Source: Desulfobaccales bacterium (GTDB taxonomy: Bacteria; Desulfobacterota; Desulfobaccia; Desulfobaccales; 0-14-0-80-60-11). From it: a stretch of 36,652 nt of DNA. This document shows, in pieces, positions 1 through 9,879 of this stretch. Each line of letters opens with the position of its first letter. The stretch's first letter is position 1. The notes below the pieces were generated by a model. The model worked only from the letters and a program-made list of their open reading frames with translations. It did not search any database and was not told the origin of the DNA. The DNA is taken from NCBI GenBank assembly GCA_030694005.1, contig JAUXZG010000258.1, positions 1 to 36,652 of the forward strand, in the 5' to 3' direction. A program made the position numbers and the translations under genes.

Positions 1-178
1 AGGGTTGCAGACCCTTACCCCCTCCCCCAAGCCCCCACCCCCAATCCCTTAAGTTTTGTGGCTTGAGAAGGCGGGGTTCTCGGCCCCGCCTTCTCAAGCC
101 CGTTATGCGGGTTGGGAGGGGGGTTTGGGGGGAGGGCCGGGAGCTCAGGTCCCTGGCCCTCCCCCCAAAACACCCAAA
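1..178. repeat. GC-rich modular palindromic repeat, copy 1
   Basis: A(partial)-B-C-B'-A' layout; central perfect 17-bp stem GGCTTGAGAAGGCGGGG/CCCCGCCTTCTCAAGCC (60-100); GGGTTGGGAGGGGGGTTTGGGGGGAGGG arm. Confidence 0.85.
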
Positions 179-199
179 TCAACCTAAAAGGGGTGGCCC

Positions 200-1024
200 A
201 TGCATGGGCGGCGGTGGTTGACGGCCCTTATTCTCATTCCGGTACTGCTTTTGGTGCTTTTTAAGGGAGGGCGTCTGGGTTTTGTCCTGTTGCTCTTGCT
301 GGTCAACGGGCTGGCCCAGTGGGAATTTTTGGGGATGTTTCAAACAGAGAGCGACAGGGTGCGCCGGCTCAAGACCATCATTTTGGGGTCCTGGCTGCTC
401 ATCAGCTTTTGCACCACCCAGCCGGTTACCTATTTATGTAATCCTTCCGGCCCCTTATCCGTCTTAGTCTTTTGTCTGTTTATCCTGTTTCTGTTTTATC
501 TCCTCAGCTATGGCCATATTGCCAATTTAGAGCAGGACCTGATGGTCCATGTTTTGGGGCTCCTCTACCTGCCCTTACTTTTAGGGCATTTTATCTGGCT
601 CAGGTACATGCCCCAGGGGGAGCAGTGGGTCTTATGGCTGCTGGGGGTTATTTTTGCCGGAGATACCGCGGCCTTTTATAGCGGCAAGGCCTGGGGCCAA
701 AAGAAGCTCTTCCCCCAGGTGAGTCCGGGCAAGACCTGGGTGGGCGCGGTGGGAGGGGTGGCGGCCAGCCTGGTGCTGGGAATTTTGTTGGGCAGATGGC
801 TCTTACCCCAGATGAAGGTCCTGGCCCTGGCCTGGCTGGCCCTGACCCTGGCGGTGGTGGGACTGTTGGGGGACCTCTTTGAGTCGATGCTCAAACGCCA
901 GGCCCAGGTTAAGGACGCCAGCCAAATCCTGCCGGGTCACGGCGGAATGCTGGACCGCCTGGACAGCTTGCTGTTCGCCGCCCCGGCGTTGGTCTATATC
1001 CGTCTTTTTATCCTGAGATTATAA
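200..1024 (+). CDS. cdsA: Phosphatidate cytidylyltransferase
   Basis: Multi-TM protein with C-terminal CdsA signature (PGKTWVGAVGG...LLGDLFESMLKRQAQVKDASQILPGHGGMLDRLDSLLF). Confidence 0.95.
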   Translation: MHGRRWLTALILIPVLLLVLFKGGRLGFVLLLLLVNGLAQWEFLGMFQTESDRVRRLKTIILGSWLLISFCTTQPVTYLCNPSGPLSVLVFCLFILFLFYLLSYGHIANLEQDLMVHVLGLLYLPLLLGHFIWLRYMPQGEQWVLWLLGVIFAGDTAAFYSGKAWGQKKLFPQVSPGKTWVGAVGGVAASLVLGILLGRWLLPQMKVLALAWLALTLAVVGLLGDLFESMLKRQAQVKDASQILPGHGGMLDRLDSLLFAAPALVYIRLFILRL

Positions 1025-1028
1025 AACC

Positions 1029-2435
1029 TCATTTGGTTTGGCTGATGGAATTCTCCGCCGGCAAGGAACGGCGATAAGCGCCGGTGGCTTTATCCAGCTT
1101 GGTCACCGCCAAGTTGTATTGGTAGAGCGCCAGGAGGTAATCTCCCCTAAAGGCTCCATACTTTTCAAAGGCCTGGAAGATATCATCCAACTTTCCCACC
1201 CCCATGTCAAAGTTGCTGAACGCGGTGACCAACCAGCGCCGGGCGTTGACATAGGCCTTTTCCAGGCCCACGCTGGCCTTGTAATTTTCCTGAACCTTGC
1301 CGTACTGCTGGGCCACTTCCACCGGAATGCCCATCAGGGCGGTTTTTTCGGTGTTCTTCAACTGCTCCAGTTCGGCCTGGGCCTGGCCGATCTTGGCCTT
1401 GAGGATGCCAAAGTCAAAGTGCCACTTCACCCCCACGACTGGCAGGGCGTAGATTTGATTAAAATAGTCATAGATGTAAGGGTCCCGGGTGGTTTGACGA
1501 CCGGGGGCGCCGGCCAGGGCGCCCATAACCGCGAAGAAAAGGGAGGGGTACTGGTCAGCCCTGGCGGCGTCCACCAGCAACTGCCGGGCCATCAGGCCTT
1601 GTTTAAGCTGGGTGAACTCCGGGCGCAGCTCCAGGGCCTGGCGGATATGGTAGTCCAGGGTAGACGGCGCCTGGGAGGGGTTAGGCAGCTCCGGGGGGAC
1701 CCGAAAATTCTGGTCGGAGCCATAACCGATCAACGCCTTCAAGGCGAGATAGGCTACCTTGGCCCCTTCATCCGCCTCGGCGGCGAACTTTTCCACTGCC
1801 CCTTCATACGCGGCCAGGCGGTAGAGGTCAGCTTCCCGCACATTGGCGGATTTGAAGCCCAGCAGGCGCGTGATGCGCTGCTTGGTGTCGCTCAGGTAGG
1901 AACGGGCTTCTCTCACCACATCCTTGCCCTGTTCGGCCAACACCAGGCCGTAGTAGGCCTGGGCCACGTTGACTATGACCTCACCTTTCTTGGCCTCCAC
2001 CCCGGCCTCTTTGACCTTGATATTCTTGTCGGCGGCATCTTCCCGAAAAGCAATTTTGCCGAAGGTATAGAGGGGTTGGATCAGAGTAAAATCCAGGCGC
2101 CCAAAGACATTGACCCCGTTGAAGCGGGTGCTGCCGTCGGGATAACGGATCTTGTTGTTGGCGAGGTCCAGTTCCGGCCGGTGGGCATTGGGGACCACGC
2201 CGCCGATGAAGGTGGAGTCAAACTGGGGGAAACGGTAGGCGTGGGCCTCGTTTTTTTGCTCTTGCGCCAGGGTTACTTCACTTTTGCTGGCCTTGACCTC
2301 CGGACTGAATTTCAGGGCCATGGAGATAAGCTGCGGCAAGGTGAGCACCGGCAATTCCGCGGCCGGCGCTGCCATGGGTGTCCCAAGGATGGTCAGGCCC
2401 AAGATCACCCCCCCCAAACGGGCCCAATTACGCAT
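1029..2435 (-). CDS. TolC-family outer membrane efflux protein
   Basis: Signal peptide, then long helical repeats typical of TolC/OEP (LPQLISMALKFSPEVKASKSEVTLAQEQKNEA; VNVAQAYYGLVLAEQ; second internal repeat). Confidence 0.85.
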   Translation of the reverse strand: MRNWARLGGVILGLTILGTPMAAPAAELPVLTLPQLISMALKFSPEVKASKSEVTLAQEQKNEAHAYRFPQFDSTFIGGVVPNAHRPELDLANNKIRYPDGSTRFNGVNVFGRLDFTLIQPLYTFGKIAFREDAADKNIKVKEAGVEAKKGEVIVNVAQAYYGLVLAEQGKDVVREARSYLSDTKQRITRLLGFKSANVREADLYRLAAYEGAVEKFAAEADEGAKVAYLALKALIGYGSDQNFRVPPELPNPSQAPSTLDYHIRQALELRPEFTQLKQGLMARQLLVDAARADQYPSLFFAVMGALAGAPGRQTTRDPYIYDYFNQIYALPVVGVKWHFDFGILKAKIGQAQAELEQLKNTEKTALMGIPVEVAQQYGKVQENYKASVGLEKAYVNARRWLVTAFSNFDMGVGKLDDIFQAFEKYGAFRGDYLLALYQYNLAVTKLDKATGAYRRSLPAENSISQTK

Positions 2436-2688
2436 ATCCCCCCCTCCTTTTTTACTGATACTAAAATTTGAGTTGAGTTATGATTGGTACCCCCTTAAGG
2501 AATCCCCAGAGGGCACCAGCTCCTTTTTAGCAAGTTACGACAAAGAAGTCCATCAACTTTTTCAGGATCTGGTTAAAACCAGTAATCTTTCCCCGGTGAG
2601 GGGGGATGAAAAAATTGCATCCATAACCCTACATCAGTTATGATTTATGATGAGAATTTGCCAGGAAGACCCAAGGGGGAGGCCGGAG

Positions 2689-3612
2689 ATGACGAGGGTT
2701 TTGGTCACCGGGGGGGCGGGGTTTATCGGCTCCCAGGTGGCGGAGGAATTGGTAGCCAGGGGCTGGGAAGTGGCGGTGGTGGATAACCTGAGCACCGGAC
2801 GGCGAGAATATGTGCCGGCCACAGCCCAATTCTGCCCCTATGACATCAACTCCCAAGAGACCTTTGAGCTTATCTGCCGGTGGCGGCCCCAGGTGATTTC
2901 TCACCATGCGGCCCAGATGAATGTGCGCTTCTCGGTGGCCAACCCCTTAGAGGATGCCCGGGAAAATATTCTGGGGTCTTTAAATATCTTCCAGGCTGCG
3001 GCCCAATCAGGCGTTAAGAAGATCATCTTTGCCTCCACCGGGGGAGCCATTTATGGAGATGCAGCCCCGGTGCCGTCCCGAGAGGCAGATGCGGCCTTGC
3101 CGGATTGCCCTTACGGGGTAGCCAAGCTGGCTGTGGAACATTATCTGCGTTTCTATCAACGGCAATACGGCCTGGTTCCCATATCCTTGCGTTACGCCAA
3201 TGTTTACGGCCCGCGCCAGAACGGCCTGGGGGAGGCCGGGGTGGTGGCCATCTTTATAGAAAAATTCCTGGCCGGAGAACAGCCGGTAATCAACGGCGAC
3301 GGCCTGCAGACCCGGGACTTTGTCTATGTGGGGGATGTGGTGACGGCTAACCTCATGGCCCTGGACTACCCTAAGGCCGGAGTATTCAACATCGGCACCG
3401 GCCGGGAAACGGATATCCTTACCATTTTTCTTAAACTTAAAGAACTCACCGGCTCTACCCTTGGCCCAGTGCACGGCCCAGCCAAACCGGGGGAACAGCG
3501 GCGCAGCGTCCTTGATTGCCAACAGGCCAAAGACCTCCTAAGCTGGCAACCCCAGATGAGCCTGACCGAAGGCCTGACCCGCACCGTGGCGGCTTTTAGG
3601 AAGAGAGGGTGA
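2689..3612 (+). CDS. NAD-dependent epimerase/dehydratase (UDP-glucose 4-epimerase-like, extended SDR)
   Basis: Rossmann motif MTRVLVTGGAGFIGSQVAEELV and YGVAKLAVEHY catalytic YxxxK. ORF opens at 2647; ATG at 2689 preferred because a GGGGGAGG stretch precedes it. Confidence 0.9.
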   Translation: MTRVLVTGGAGFIGSQVAEELVARGWEVAVVDNLSTGRREYVPATAQFCPYDINSQETFELICRWRPQVISHHAAQMNVRFSVANPLEDARENILGSLNIFQAAAQSGVKKIIFASTGGAIYGDAAPVPSREADAALPDCPYGVAKLAVEHYLRFYQRQYGLVPISLRYANVYGPRQNGLGEAGVVAIFIEKFLAGEQPVINGDGLQTRDFVYVGDVVTANLMALDYPKAGVFNIGTGRETDILTIFLKLKELTGSTLGPVHGPAKPGEQRRSVLDCQQAKDLLSWQPQMSLTEGLTRTVAAFRKRG

Positions 3613-3618
3613 GAGTAA

Positions 3619-3805
3619 TTTGAGGGGAGGGCTGGGGGAATTTTTTGTAAGTGTTCCCCCACCCTCCCCTCAAACTCTCCTCCCAACCCCCTTTATGGGG
3701 GCCGGAGAAGGCGGGGCCTGAAGGTCCCGACTTCTCCGGCTCAAAAACCATAAGGGATTGGGGGAGGGGGTAAGGGCCTGCGGCCCTTAGCCCCCTCCCC
3801 CAACC
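3619..3805. repeat. GC-rich modular palindromic repeat, copy 2
   Basis: Full A-B-C-B'-A'; central stem GCCGGAGAAG...CTTCTCCGGC (3701-3740). Confidence 0.85.
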
Positions 3806-3833
3806 ATCAATCCTTCAACGTATTGGATGAAGC

Positions 3834-4769
3834 ATGGCGATGATGGTCGAGGTTCGGGATCTGGTCAAGTATTATGGTCCCGTACTGGCGGTCAGCCGGG
3901 TCAATTTTGAGGTGGCCCCCGGGGAGGTGGTGGGTTTTCTGGGCCCCAACGGGGCGGGGAAGACCACGACCTTGAAAATCCTAGCGGGCTTTCTGGCCCC
4001 GTCGGCGGGCACGGCCAGCATCAACGGCTATGATTGTGTCACCCAGTCTTTAGGGGTGCGCCGCTCCCTGGGTTATTTGCCGGAGAGCGTCTGTCTTTAT
4101 CCGGACTTGACGGTGAGCCAGTTTTTAAAGTTCGCGGCCCGGGCCAAGGGGGTGGAGGCCAAAAAAGAGAGAAGCGAGGTGGAGCGGGTGGTGGCTGCCT
4201 GTGGCCTGGAGGAGGTGAGGCACACCTTAAGCGCGGCTCTTTCCAAGGGTTTTCGGCAGAGGCTGGGGTTGGCCCAGGCCCTGATAGGGGATCCGCCTCT
4301 GTTAATCCTGGACGAACCCACCATCGGCCTGGACCCCTCCCAGATTGTGGAGATCCGCTCCATGATCAAGGAATTGGCGGGCTCGCACACGGTGATTTTG
4401 AGTTCGCATATCTTGCCGGAAGTCAGCCAATTATGCCAGCGGGTGATCATCATCAACCGGGGGCAGATTGTGGCCAGCGATACCCCGGAGAACCTCTCCC
4501 GGCAGTTGGGGCATGGTGCCCGCATCGGGCTTATGGTGCGGGGGCCGGCGGCCGAGGTGGAAGCGGCTTTACAGGCCATCGGCGGCGTCATCCAGGTGTC
4601 CTGCCAAGGGGAGGGCAGGTATTTGGTGGAGGGCGGCGATGAAGAGGACCTGGCCCCGAAGTTGGCCCGGCGGGTGGTGGAGCAGGGTTGGGAACTCATG
4701 GAGCTGAAGGCCCAGGAGTTCACCTTGGAAGAGGTCTTCCTTAATCTGGTAACGGAAGAAGGGTCATGA
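3834..4769 (+). CDS. ABC transporter ATP-binding protein (GldA-like)
   Basis: Walker A GPNGAGKTT, signature-like LSKGFRQRLGLAQAL, Walker B LLILDEPTIGLDP; followed by permease and GldG-like gene. Confidence 0.92.
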   Translation: MAMMVEVRDLVKYYGPVLAVSRVNFEVAPGEVVGFLGPNGAGKTTTLKILAGFLAPSAGTASINGYDCVTQSLGVRRSLGYLPESVCLYPDLTVSQFLKFAARAKGVEAKKERSEVERVVAACGLEEVRHTLSAALSKGFRQRLGLAQALIGDPPLLILDEPTIGLDPSQIVEIRSMIKELAGSHTVILSSHILPEVSQLCQRVIIINRGQIVASDTPENLSRQLGHGARIGLMVRGPAAEVEAALQAIGGVIQVSCQGEGRYLVEGGDEEDLAPKLARRVVEQGWELMELKAQEFTLEEVFLNLVTEEGS

Positions 4770-5557
4770 AAGGCTTAAGCGGTTGCCTGGCGTTGATGCG
4801 CAAGGAATTGACGGTCTATTTCGCCACTCCCATTTTTTATCTCACCGGCTTTTTCTTTCTGGTGCTGGCGGGCTATTTCTTTTATACCAATGTCCTTTAT
4901 TACAGCATCATCAGCTTCCAGGTGGTCCAGCAGGCAGCTCAGAATCCCCAGGTGGCGGGCCAGTTGAACCCCCAGCAGATGGTGTTCCGGCCCTTATTGG
5001 GCGCCCTGGCCATAGTGTTGTTGCTCCTGGTGCCGTTGCTCACCATGCGCCTGTTGGCCGAGGAGAAGCGTTCCGGGACCGCGGAGTTGCTGTTTACCTA
5101 TCCGTTGAGCGACTGGGCGGTTATTTTAGGGAAATTTCTCGCCGCGTTATTGGTTTACCTGATACTGGTGGGCCTGACCCTCACTTATGGAGTGGTATTT
5201 GCCTTTGTGGCCCGGCTGGACTGGGGCTCCTTGATTACCGGGTACCTGGGCCTGATCCTGTTAGGGGGCTCCTGCCTGTCCCTGGGGCTGTTCGTCTCCA
5301 GCCTCACCGAGAACCAGATCGTGGCCGGGGTGGCGGCCTTTGCCCTGCTGCTCTTGTTCTGGATCATCGGCTTGGTCCAGGAATTGGGTTCTGGGGGCCC
5401 GGGGGGGATTTTCCAGTACCTGTCCATGATGGAACACTACGAAAGCTTTACCCGGGGGGTGATTGATACCCGGGACCTGGTATATTATTTTAGTTTCATC
5501 TATTTCTTTCTATTCCTTACCAAGCGGCAGTTGGAATCTCGGCGCTGGAGAGCTTAA
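4766..5557 (+). CDS. ABC transporter permease (GldF-like, ABC-2 type)
   Basis: Overlaps the ATPase stop by 4 nt; six-TM ABC-2 architecture with LLTMRLLAEEKRSGTAELLFTYPLSDWAVILGKFLAALLVY. Confidence 0.9.
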   Translation: MKGLSGCLALMRKELTVYFATPIFYLTGFFFLVLAGYFFYTNVLYYSIISFQVVQQAAQNPQVAGQLNPQQMVFRPLLGALAIVLLLLVPLLTMRLLAEEKRSGTAELLFTYPLSDWAVILGKFLAALLVYLILVGLTLTYGVVFAFVARLDWGSLITGYLGLILLGGSCLSLGLFVSSLTENQIVAGVAAFALLLLFWIIGLVQELGSGGPGGIFQYLSMMEHYESFTRGVIDTRDLVYYFSFIYFFLFLTKRQLESRRWRA

Positions 5558-5559
5558 AG

Positions 5560-6984
5560 GTGAGTGGGCCGGGGATGTTCAAGAAACGCACCGTGGTCTA
5601 TGGCGCCGGTTCGGCCGCGGCGGTGCTGTTGGTGGCGGGCATCCTGGTCCTGGTGGTCCTGCTGGCAAACCGCTATCATTACCGGTGGGACACCACCCTG
5701 GGGCAGAGCCAGTCCCTGTCGGCTCTCACCAAGGCCTTGCTGAAGGAGGTGAACAAACCTCTCACCCTGACGGTGTTTTACCGGGAGGGGCACGCCGAAC
5801 GCCACAATACCAAAGCCTTTCTGGAAAGGTATATTTATAACAACCGCTTGGTGAGCTACCAATTTGTGGACCCGGAGCTGGAGCCTCTCAAGGCCCGGGA
5901 GGCGGGGGTGCGCTTCCAGGGGAATGTGTTGCTGGAGTACGAGGGCAGGCGGCAGATGGCCGATAGGCCCGACGAGGAAGCCATCACCAACGCCCTGCGC
6001 AAAATTTTAAAACCCGAACGCCGCAAGCTCTATTTCCTCACCGGCCATGGGGAACGGGGATTCGAGGACCCCCAACCGGAGGGTTTTCAGGTGGCCCGCC
6101 GGGCCCTGGAGAACGAAGGCTACGAAGTGCTGGGCCTCAACCTGTTGAGCGCCCCCCAGGTCCCTCAAGAGGCCGCGGTGGTCCTAGTGGCGTCGCCCAA
6201 AAAGGCGCTTCTGGCTCCTGAGGTGGCGGCCTTGAAGGCCTATCTGGGGCGGGGCGGGCGTCTGTTAGTGATGCTGGAGGCCTTTCAACACGGAGGCCTG
6301 AAGGAATTTCTGGCCGGCTACGGGGTGGAGCTGGACGACGGCATCATCCTGGACGCCAACCAGGTGAGCCGGGCCCTGGGGGCCAGCGTGGTCATGCCCC
6401 TGGTAATGCAATATGGGCCACACCGCATCACCCAGGATTTTAAAAACCTGGTCACCATTTATCCCCTGGCGCGCCCCCTGATCTTGAAACGGGAGGTCAA
6501 GGGGGTGACCTGGCTGCCCCTGGCCATCACCACGGCTACCAGTTGGGAGAGGTTGGGCAAGGAGGGGCTGAAGGAAAGAGAGGCGACTTTCGACCCCAAG
6601 CGGGACCGCAAAGGCCCCTTCACCCTGGCGGCTCTGGGCGAGATTAATCTTCAAGCCGGAAAGCCGGAGAAGGGAAAAAATCAGGCCCAGGCCGGGACAA
6701 AGGCGGACGAGGCCAAGACCTACATGGCGGTCTTTGGGGATGTGGACTTTGCCGACAACGCCTATTTCAACCTTTTCGGCAACGGGGACATGTTTTTAAA
6801 TACCGTGAACTTTCTGGCCGGGGAAGAGAAACAGATCACCATTCGCCTGGAAAAGCAGGCCCAACCACTTTCCCTGACCACCGGGCAGATCTGGATCTTG
6901 CTTTTCACCAGTCTGGTGATGTTTCCCCTGATGATGTTGGTAGCCGGGGTCTGGGCTTACCGCCGGCGGAGGGCGCGGCGGTGA
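5560..6984 (+). CDS. GldG-family ABC-associated extracytoplasmic protein
   Basis: N- and C-terminal TM segments; soluble core with KLYFLTGHGERGF and VLVVASPKKALLAPEVAALKAYLGRGGRLLVMLE typical of GldG/ABC_transp_aux. Confidence 0.87.
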   Translation: MSGPGMFKKRTVVYGAGSAAAVLLVAGILVLVVLLANRYHYRWDTTLGQSQSLSALTKALLKEVNKPLTLTVFYREGHAERHNTKAFLERYIYNNRLVSYQFVDPELEPLKAREAGVRFQGNVLLEYEGRRQMADRPDEEAITNALRKILKPERRKLYFLTGHGERGFEDPQPEGFQVARRALENEGYEVLGLNLLSAPQVPQEAAVVLVASPKKALLAPEVAALKAYLGRGGRLLVMLEAFQHGGLKEFLAGYGVELDDGIILDANQVSRALGASVVMPLVMQYGPHRITQDFKNLVTIYPLARPLILKREVKGVTWLPLAITTATSWERLGKEGLKEREATFDPKRDRKGPFTLAALGEINLQAGKPEKGKNQAQAGTKADEAKTYMAVFGDVDFADNAYFNLFGNGDMFLNTVNFLAGEEKQITIRLEKQAQPLSLTTGQIWILLFTSLVMFPLMMLVAGVWAYRRRRARR

Positions 6985-8324
6985 CCCCTCGCCGGTTGCT
7001 CCCTTATTTGCTGCTTTTCCTGGCCCTGGCCGGAACTTATGTAGGCCTCAAGTTGCGCCAGGACCGCCAGGAGGCCCGAAAGCAAGAGGCCAATAAGATC
7101 TTTCAGGTTAAGGAGGGGGAGATCAGTGAGGTGGCCCTGATAAAGGGTAACCAGGAAATCCGCTTGGTGAAAAAGGACCAGGAATGGCACCTCAGCAAGC
7201 CCCTTGAGACCAAAGCCGACCAGCAGGTGGTGGTCTCTTTGTTGACTACCCTGGCCCATTTGCAGAAGACGCGAGACCTGGGGGCCGGGGTGGATCTAAA
7301 GCCCTTTGGGATGGAGCCGCCAGGATTGCTGGTGGAATTCGCCGCCCGGGGGAAGCCCCATCGCCTGAGCCTCGGCGCGGCCGCCCTGACAGAGAGGTCC
7401 TACTATGCCTTAAAGGACCAGGAGCGTAGCCTTTTCTTGATCAGCGCCGGAGACAAAAACTCCCTGGATCGCCCTATTCTGGCCCTGAGGGACAAGACCT
7501 TGATGGCCTTCAGTCCGGATAAGGTGGAGGCTATCAAAATCAAGACCGGCAACACCTCGGTGGAGTTGGCGCGCCCCGCCCCCCAGATCTGGCGCTGGGT
7601 GGGACAGGAGGGCCTTAAGGTGCGCGGCGATCGGGTAGAAGGGTTGCTGCGCCTTTTCAGTGCCGCCAGGGTGAAGGACTTCGTAGCCGAAGCGCCTAAA
7701 GATTTACGCGCCTATGGTCTGGCCCCTAAACCCCAGACCGAAGTGACGGTGGTTACGGATAAGGGGCCAGAAGTGCTAACCCTGGGGGCCAAGTCAGACA
7801 AAGGCATTTACGCCAAGAAAGGTGGGGAAGCGGCGGTGGTGCTGGTGGACCAGGACCTGCCGGAGCAAATCGTCAGGACCCTTTCCACCCTGGAGGACCG
7901 CCGGGTGTGGCCCGGGCCGGTTACCGAGGTACACAAGGTGGTTTGGGGGCCGAAAGACAAGACCTGGGTTGCCGTAAAGGAAAAAAATTCCTGGAAGATT
8001 TCCGGACCGGCAGGGCAGCAGTTGCCGCAGCCCGCCGGGCGCCTGGAAGCGGCCCTGTGGAGATTAAGCCGATTGGAATATGATCGCCTGGCCCCAAAGG
8101 TTGAGGCTGCGGCCACCAGGGAGAACTACCTGCTGGAAATTTACGATGGGGCCGGAGAAAGACGGTTTCGCCTGGAAGAATTGGGGAAAAAGGGGGAGGG
8201 ACAGGTGGCCGTGCGCACCCAGGCGGGGGATAAAACCGCCACGGCCTTGATGCCCCTGAAGGATCTTACCTCCTGGCAAGAGGAGATGGCGCATCTTACG
8301 GCCCCGCCGGAGGAGAAGGAGTGA
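6981..8324 (+). CDS. DUF4340 domain-containing protein
   Basis: One N-terminal TM, repeated beta-rich domain (DRQEARKQEANKIFQVKEGEISEVALIKGNQEIRLVKKDQEWHLSKPLETKADQQVV); the usual downstream neighbour of GldG-type ABC loci; 4-nt overlap with previous CDS. Confidence 0.85.
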   Translation: MTPRRLLPYLLLFLALAGTYVGLKLRQDRQEARKQEANKIFQVKEGEISEVALIKGNQEIRLVKKDQEWHLSKPLETKADQQVVVSLLTTLAHLQKTRDLGAGVDLKPFGMEPPGLLVEFAARGKPHRLSLGAAALTERSYYALKDQERSLFLISAGDKNSLDRPILALRDKTLMAFSPDKVEAIKIKTGNTSVELARPAPQIWRWVGQEGLKVRGDRVEGLLRLFSAARVKDFVAEAPKDLRAYGLAPKPQTEVTVVTDKGPEVLTLGAKSDKGIYAKKGGEAAVVLVDQDLPEQIVRTLSTLEDRRVWPGPVTEVHKVVWGPKDKTWVAVKEKNSWKISGPAGQQLPQPAGRLEAALWRLSRLEYDRLAPKVEAAATRENYLLEIYDGAGERRFRLEELGKKGEGQVAVRTQAGDKTATALMPLKDLTSWQEEMAHLTAPPEEKE

Positions 8325-8390
8325 AGGAGGGTAGGGGAGGGTGGGGGACCACTTGCAAAAAAGTCCCCCGGCCCTCCCCTCAAAACCATC
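8324..8390. repeat. GC-rich repeat, copy 3 (A module only)
   Basis: GGGGAGGGTGGGGGACC...AGTCCCCCGGCCCTCCCC between the DUF4340 gene and surE. Confidence 0.6.
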
Positions 8391-8406
8391 CACAAGGAAA
8401 ATCATT

Positions 8407-9165
8407 ATGACGATTCTGGTGACCAATGATGACGGCATTTATGCCCCGGGGTTGATGGCTCTCTATCAGGAGTTGCGGCTCTTGGGGGAGGTGGCGGTGG
8501 TGGCCCCGGAGAGCGAGCAGAGTGCGGTGGGGCATGCCATCAGCCTGATAACCCCTTTACGGGTGAAGAAGGTGGCCCTGGCAGGAGGAGTGAAGGGGTA
8601 TGCGGTAAGCGGCACTCCGGCCGATTGCGTCAAGATCGCCTTAGCCGAGTTGCTGCCGGAGCCGCCTACGCTGGTGGTCTCCGGCATCAACCTGGGGCCC
8701 AATGTGGGGATCAATGTGCTATATTCAGGAACCGTGTCCGCGGCCACCGAGGCCACTATTCTGGGGGTGAAGGCCATGGCGGTGTCTTTGAATACCTATA
8801 AAGAGGCGGATTTTGCCACCGCGGCCTGCCTTACCCGGGAACTGGTGGTGCAGCTTAGAAACTGGACCGGGTGGTCCCGAGGAATTTGCCTCAATGTTAA
8901 CCTGCCGGCCTTGCCCAAAGAGCAGATCAAGGGAGTAAAGGTTACCCGCCAGGATACTGGGCCGCTGGTGGAGCACTTCGAGTGCCGGGTGGACCCCCGG
9001 GAGCATGTCTATTACTGGTTGGCGGAAATCAATGAGCGCCGGGACCCAGAGCCGGACACGGATTATGGGGTCCTGAACGCCGGCTATATCTCCGTTACTC
9101 CCATCCATTACGATCTCACCGATTATCCCAGCCTAAAAGACCTGAAGGATAGGATAGGGCGATAA
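8407..9165 (+). CDS. surE: 5'/3'-nucleotidase SurE
   Basis: MTILVTNDDGIYAPGLMAL, SGINLGPNVGINVLYSGTVSAATEA. ORF opens at 8341; ATG at 8407 fits the family start. Confidence 0.96.
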   Translation: MTILVTNDDGIYAPGLMALYQELRLLGEVAVVAPESEQSAVGHAISLITPLRVKKVALAGGVKGYAVSGTPADCVKIALAELLPEPPTLVVSGINLGPNVGINVLYSGTVSAATEATILGVKAMAVSLNTYKEADFATAACLTRELVVQLRNWTGWSRGICLNVNLPALPKEQIKGVKVTRQDTGPLVEHFECRVDPREHVYYWLAEINERRDPEPDTDYGVLNAGYISVTPIHYDLTDYPSLKDLKDRIGR

Positions 9166-9283
9166 AACTCGCACCGCCTTTTACCGGGAGAGCGGGGGCC
9201 GGCAACCCCGGTTGTCTTGATTTCTTCTGACTCATGTTTAAATTAAAGTAAGTAATAAGAAATAATACAGAAATTCCCTGGTT

Positions 9284-9877
9284 ATGAGCGCCATTGGCAA
9301 AGTTTCCGGTTCGGGTGCCTCCCGGCCCGCCATCATTATCAATGAACAGGACCGCCACTTTGCCGCGGAAGTGGAGCGCTTAAGCGGCGCCAACCTGAGT
9401 TGGTGTTACCAATGCCGCACCTGCGCCAATGGTTGCCCTTTTGTGCGAGCCATGGACTACCCTCCCAACAGCGTCATCCGCCTGATACAGTTAGGCCTGC
9501 GGCAAAGGGCCCTGGAGTGCCACACCATCTGGATCTGCGTGGCCTGCCATACCTGCTCCTCCCAGTGTCCCATGGTCATCGACATCGCGGCCATCATGGA
9601 CGCCCTGCGCCGCCTGGCCCTGGAAGAAGGGGCCATGATCGCCGAGGCCAACATCTTAGATTTCCACCGGGAGGTCCTGCACTCCATTAAAAATTACGGC
9701 CGGGCCCACAAGTTGGGAATCATGCTCAGGTACAAGGCCAGGGTGCGCCAGTGGTTCGCGGACCTGGATGTGGGCTTGAGGATGCTGGCCAAACGCAAGC
9801 TGGACCTCAAGGCCTCCCGGGTTAATGCCCTGTCCGAAATCACCCGCCTCTTCATCCCCCACTGGAAAAGAAAGTAG
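9284..9877 (+). CDS. Heterodisulfide reductase subunit C-like [4Fe-4S] protein
   Basis: Two 4Fe-4S motifs (CYQCRTCANGCP and CVACHTCSSQCP) in HdrC context, followed directly by an HdrB-like gene. Confidence 0.9.
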   Translation: MSAIGKVSGSGASRPAIIINEQDRHFAAEVERLSGANLSWCYQCRTCANGCPFVRAMDYPPNSVIRLIQLGLRQRALECHTIWICVACHTCSSQCPMVIDIAAIMDALRRLALEEGAMIAEANILDFHREVLHSIKNYGRAHKLGIMLRYKARVRQWFADLDVGLRMLAKRKLDLKASRVNALSEITRLFIPHWKRK

Positions 9878-9879
9878 CC

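Noticed and set aside
1038-2471. 477-aa plus-strand ORF
   Set aside because: Exactly antisense to the TolC-like gene; composition is typical of mirror ORFs in GC-rich DNA.
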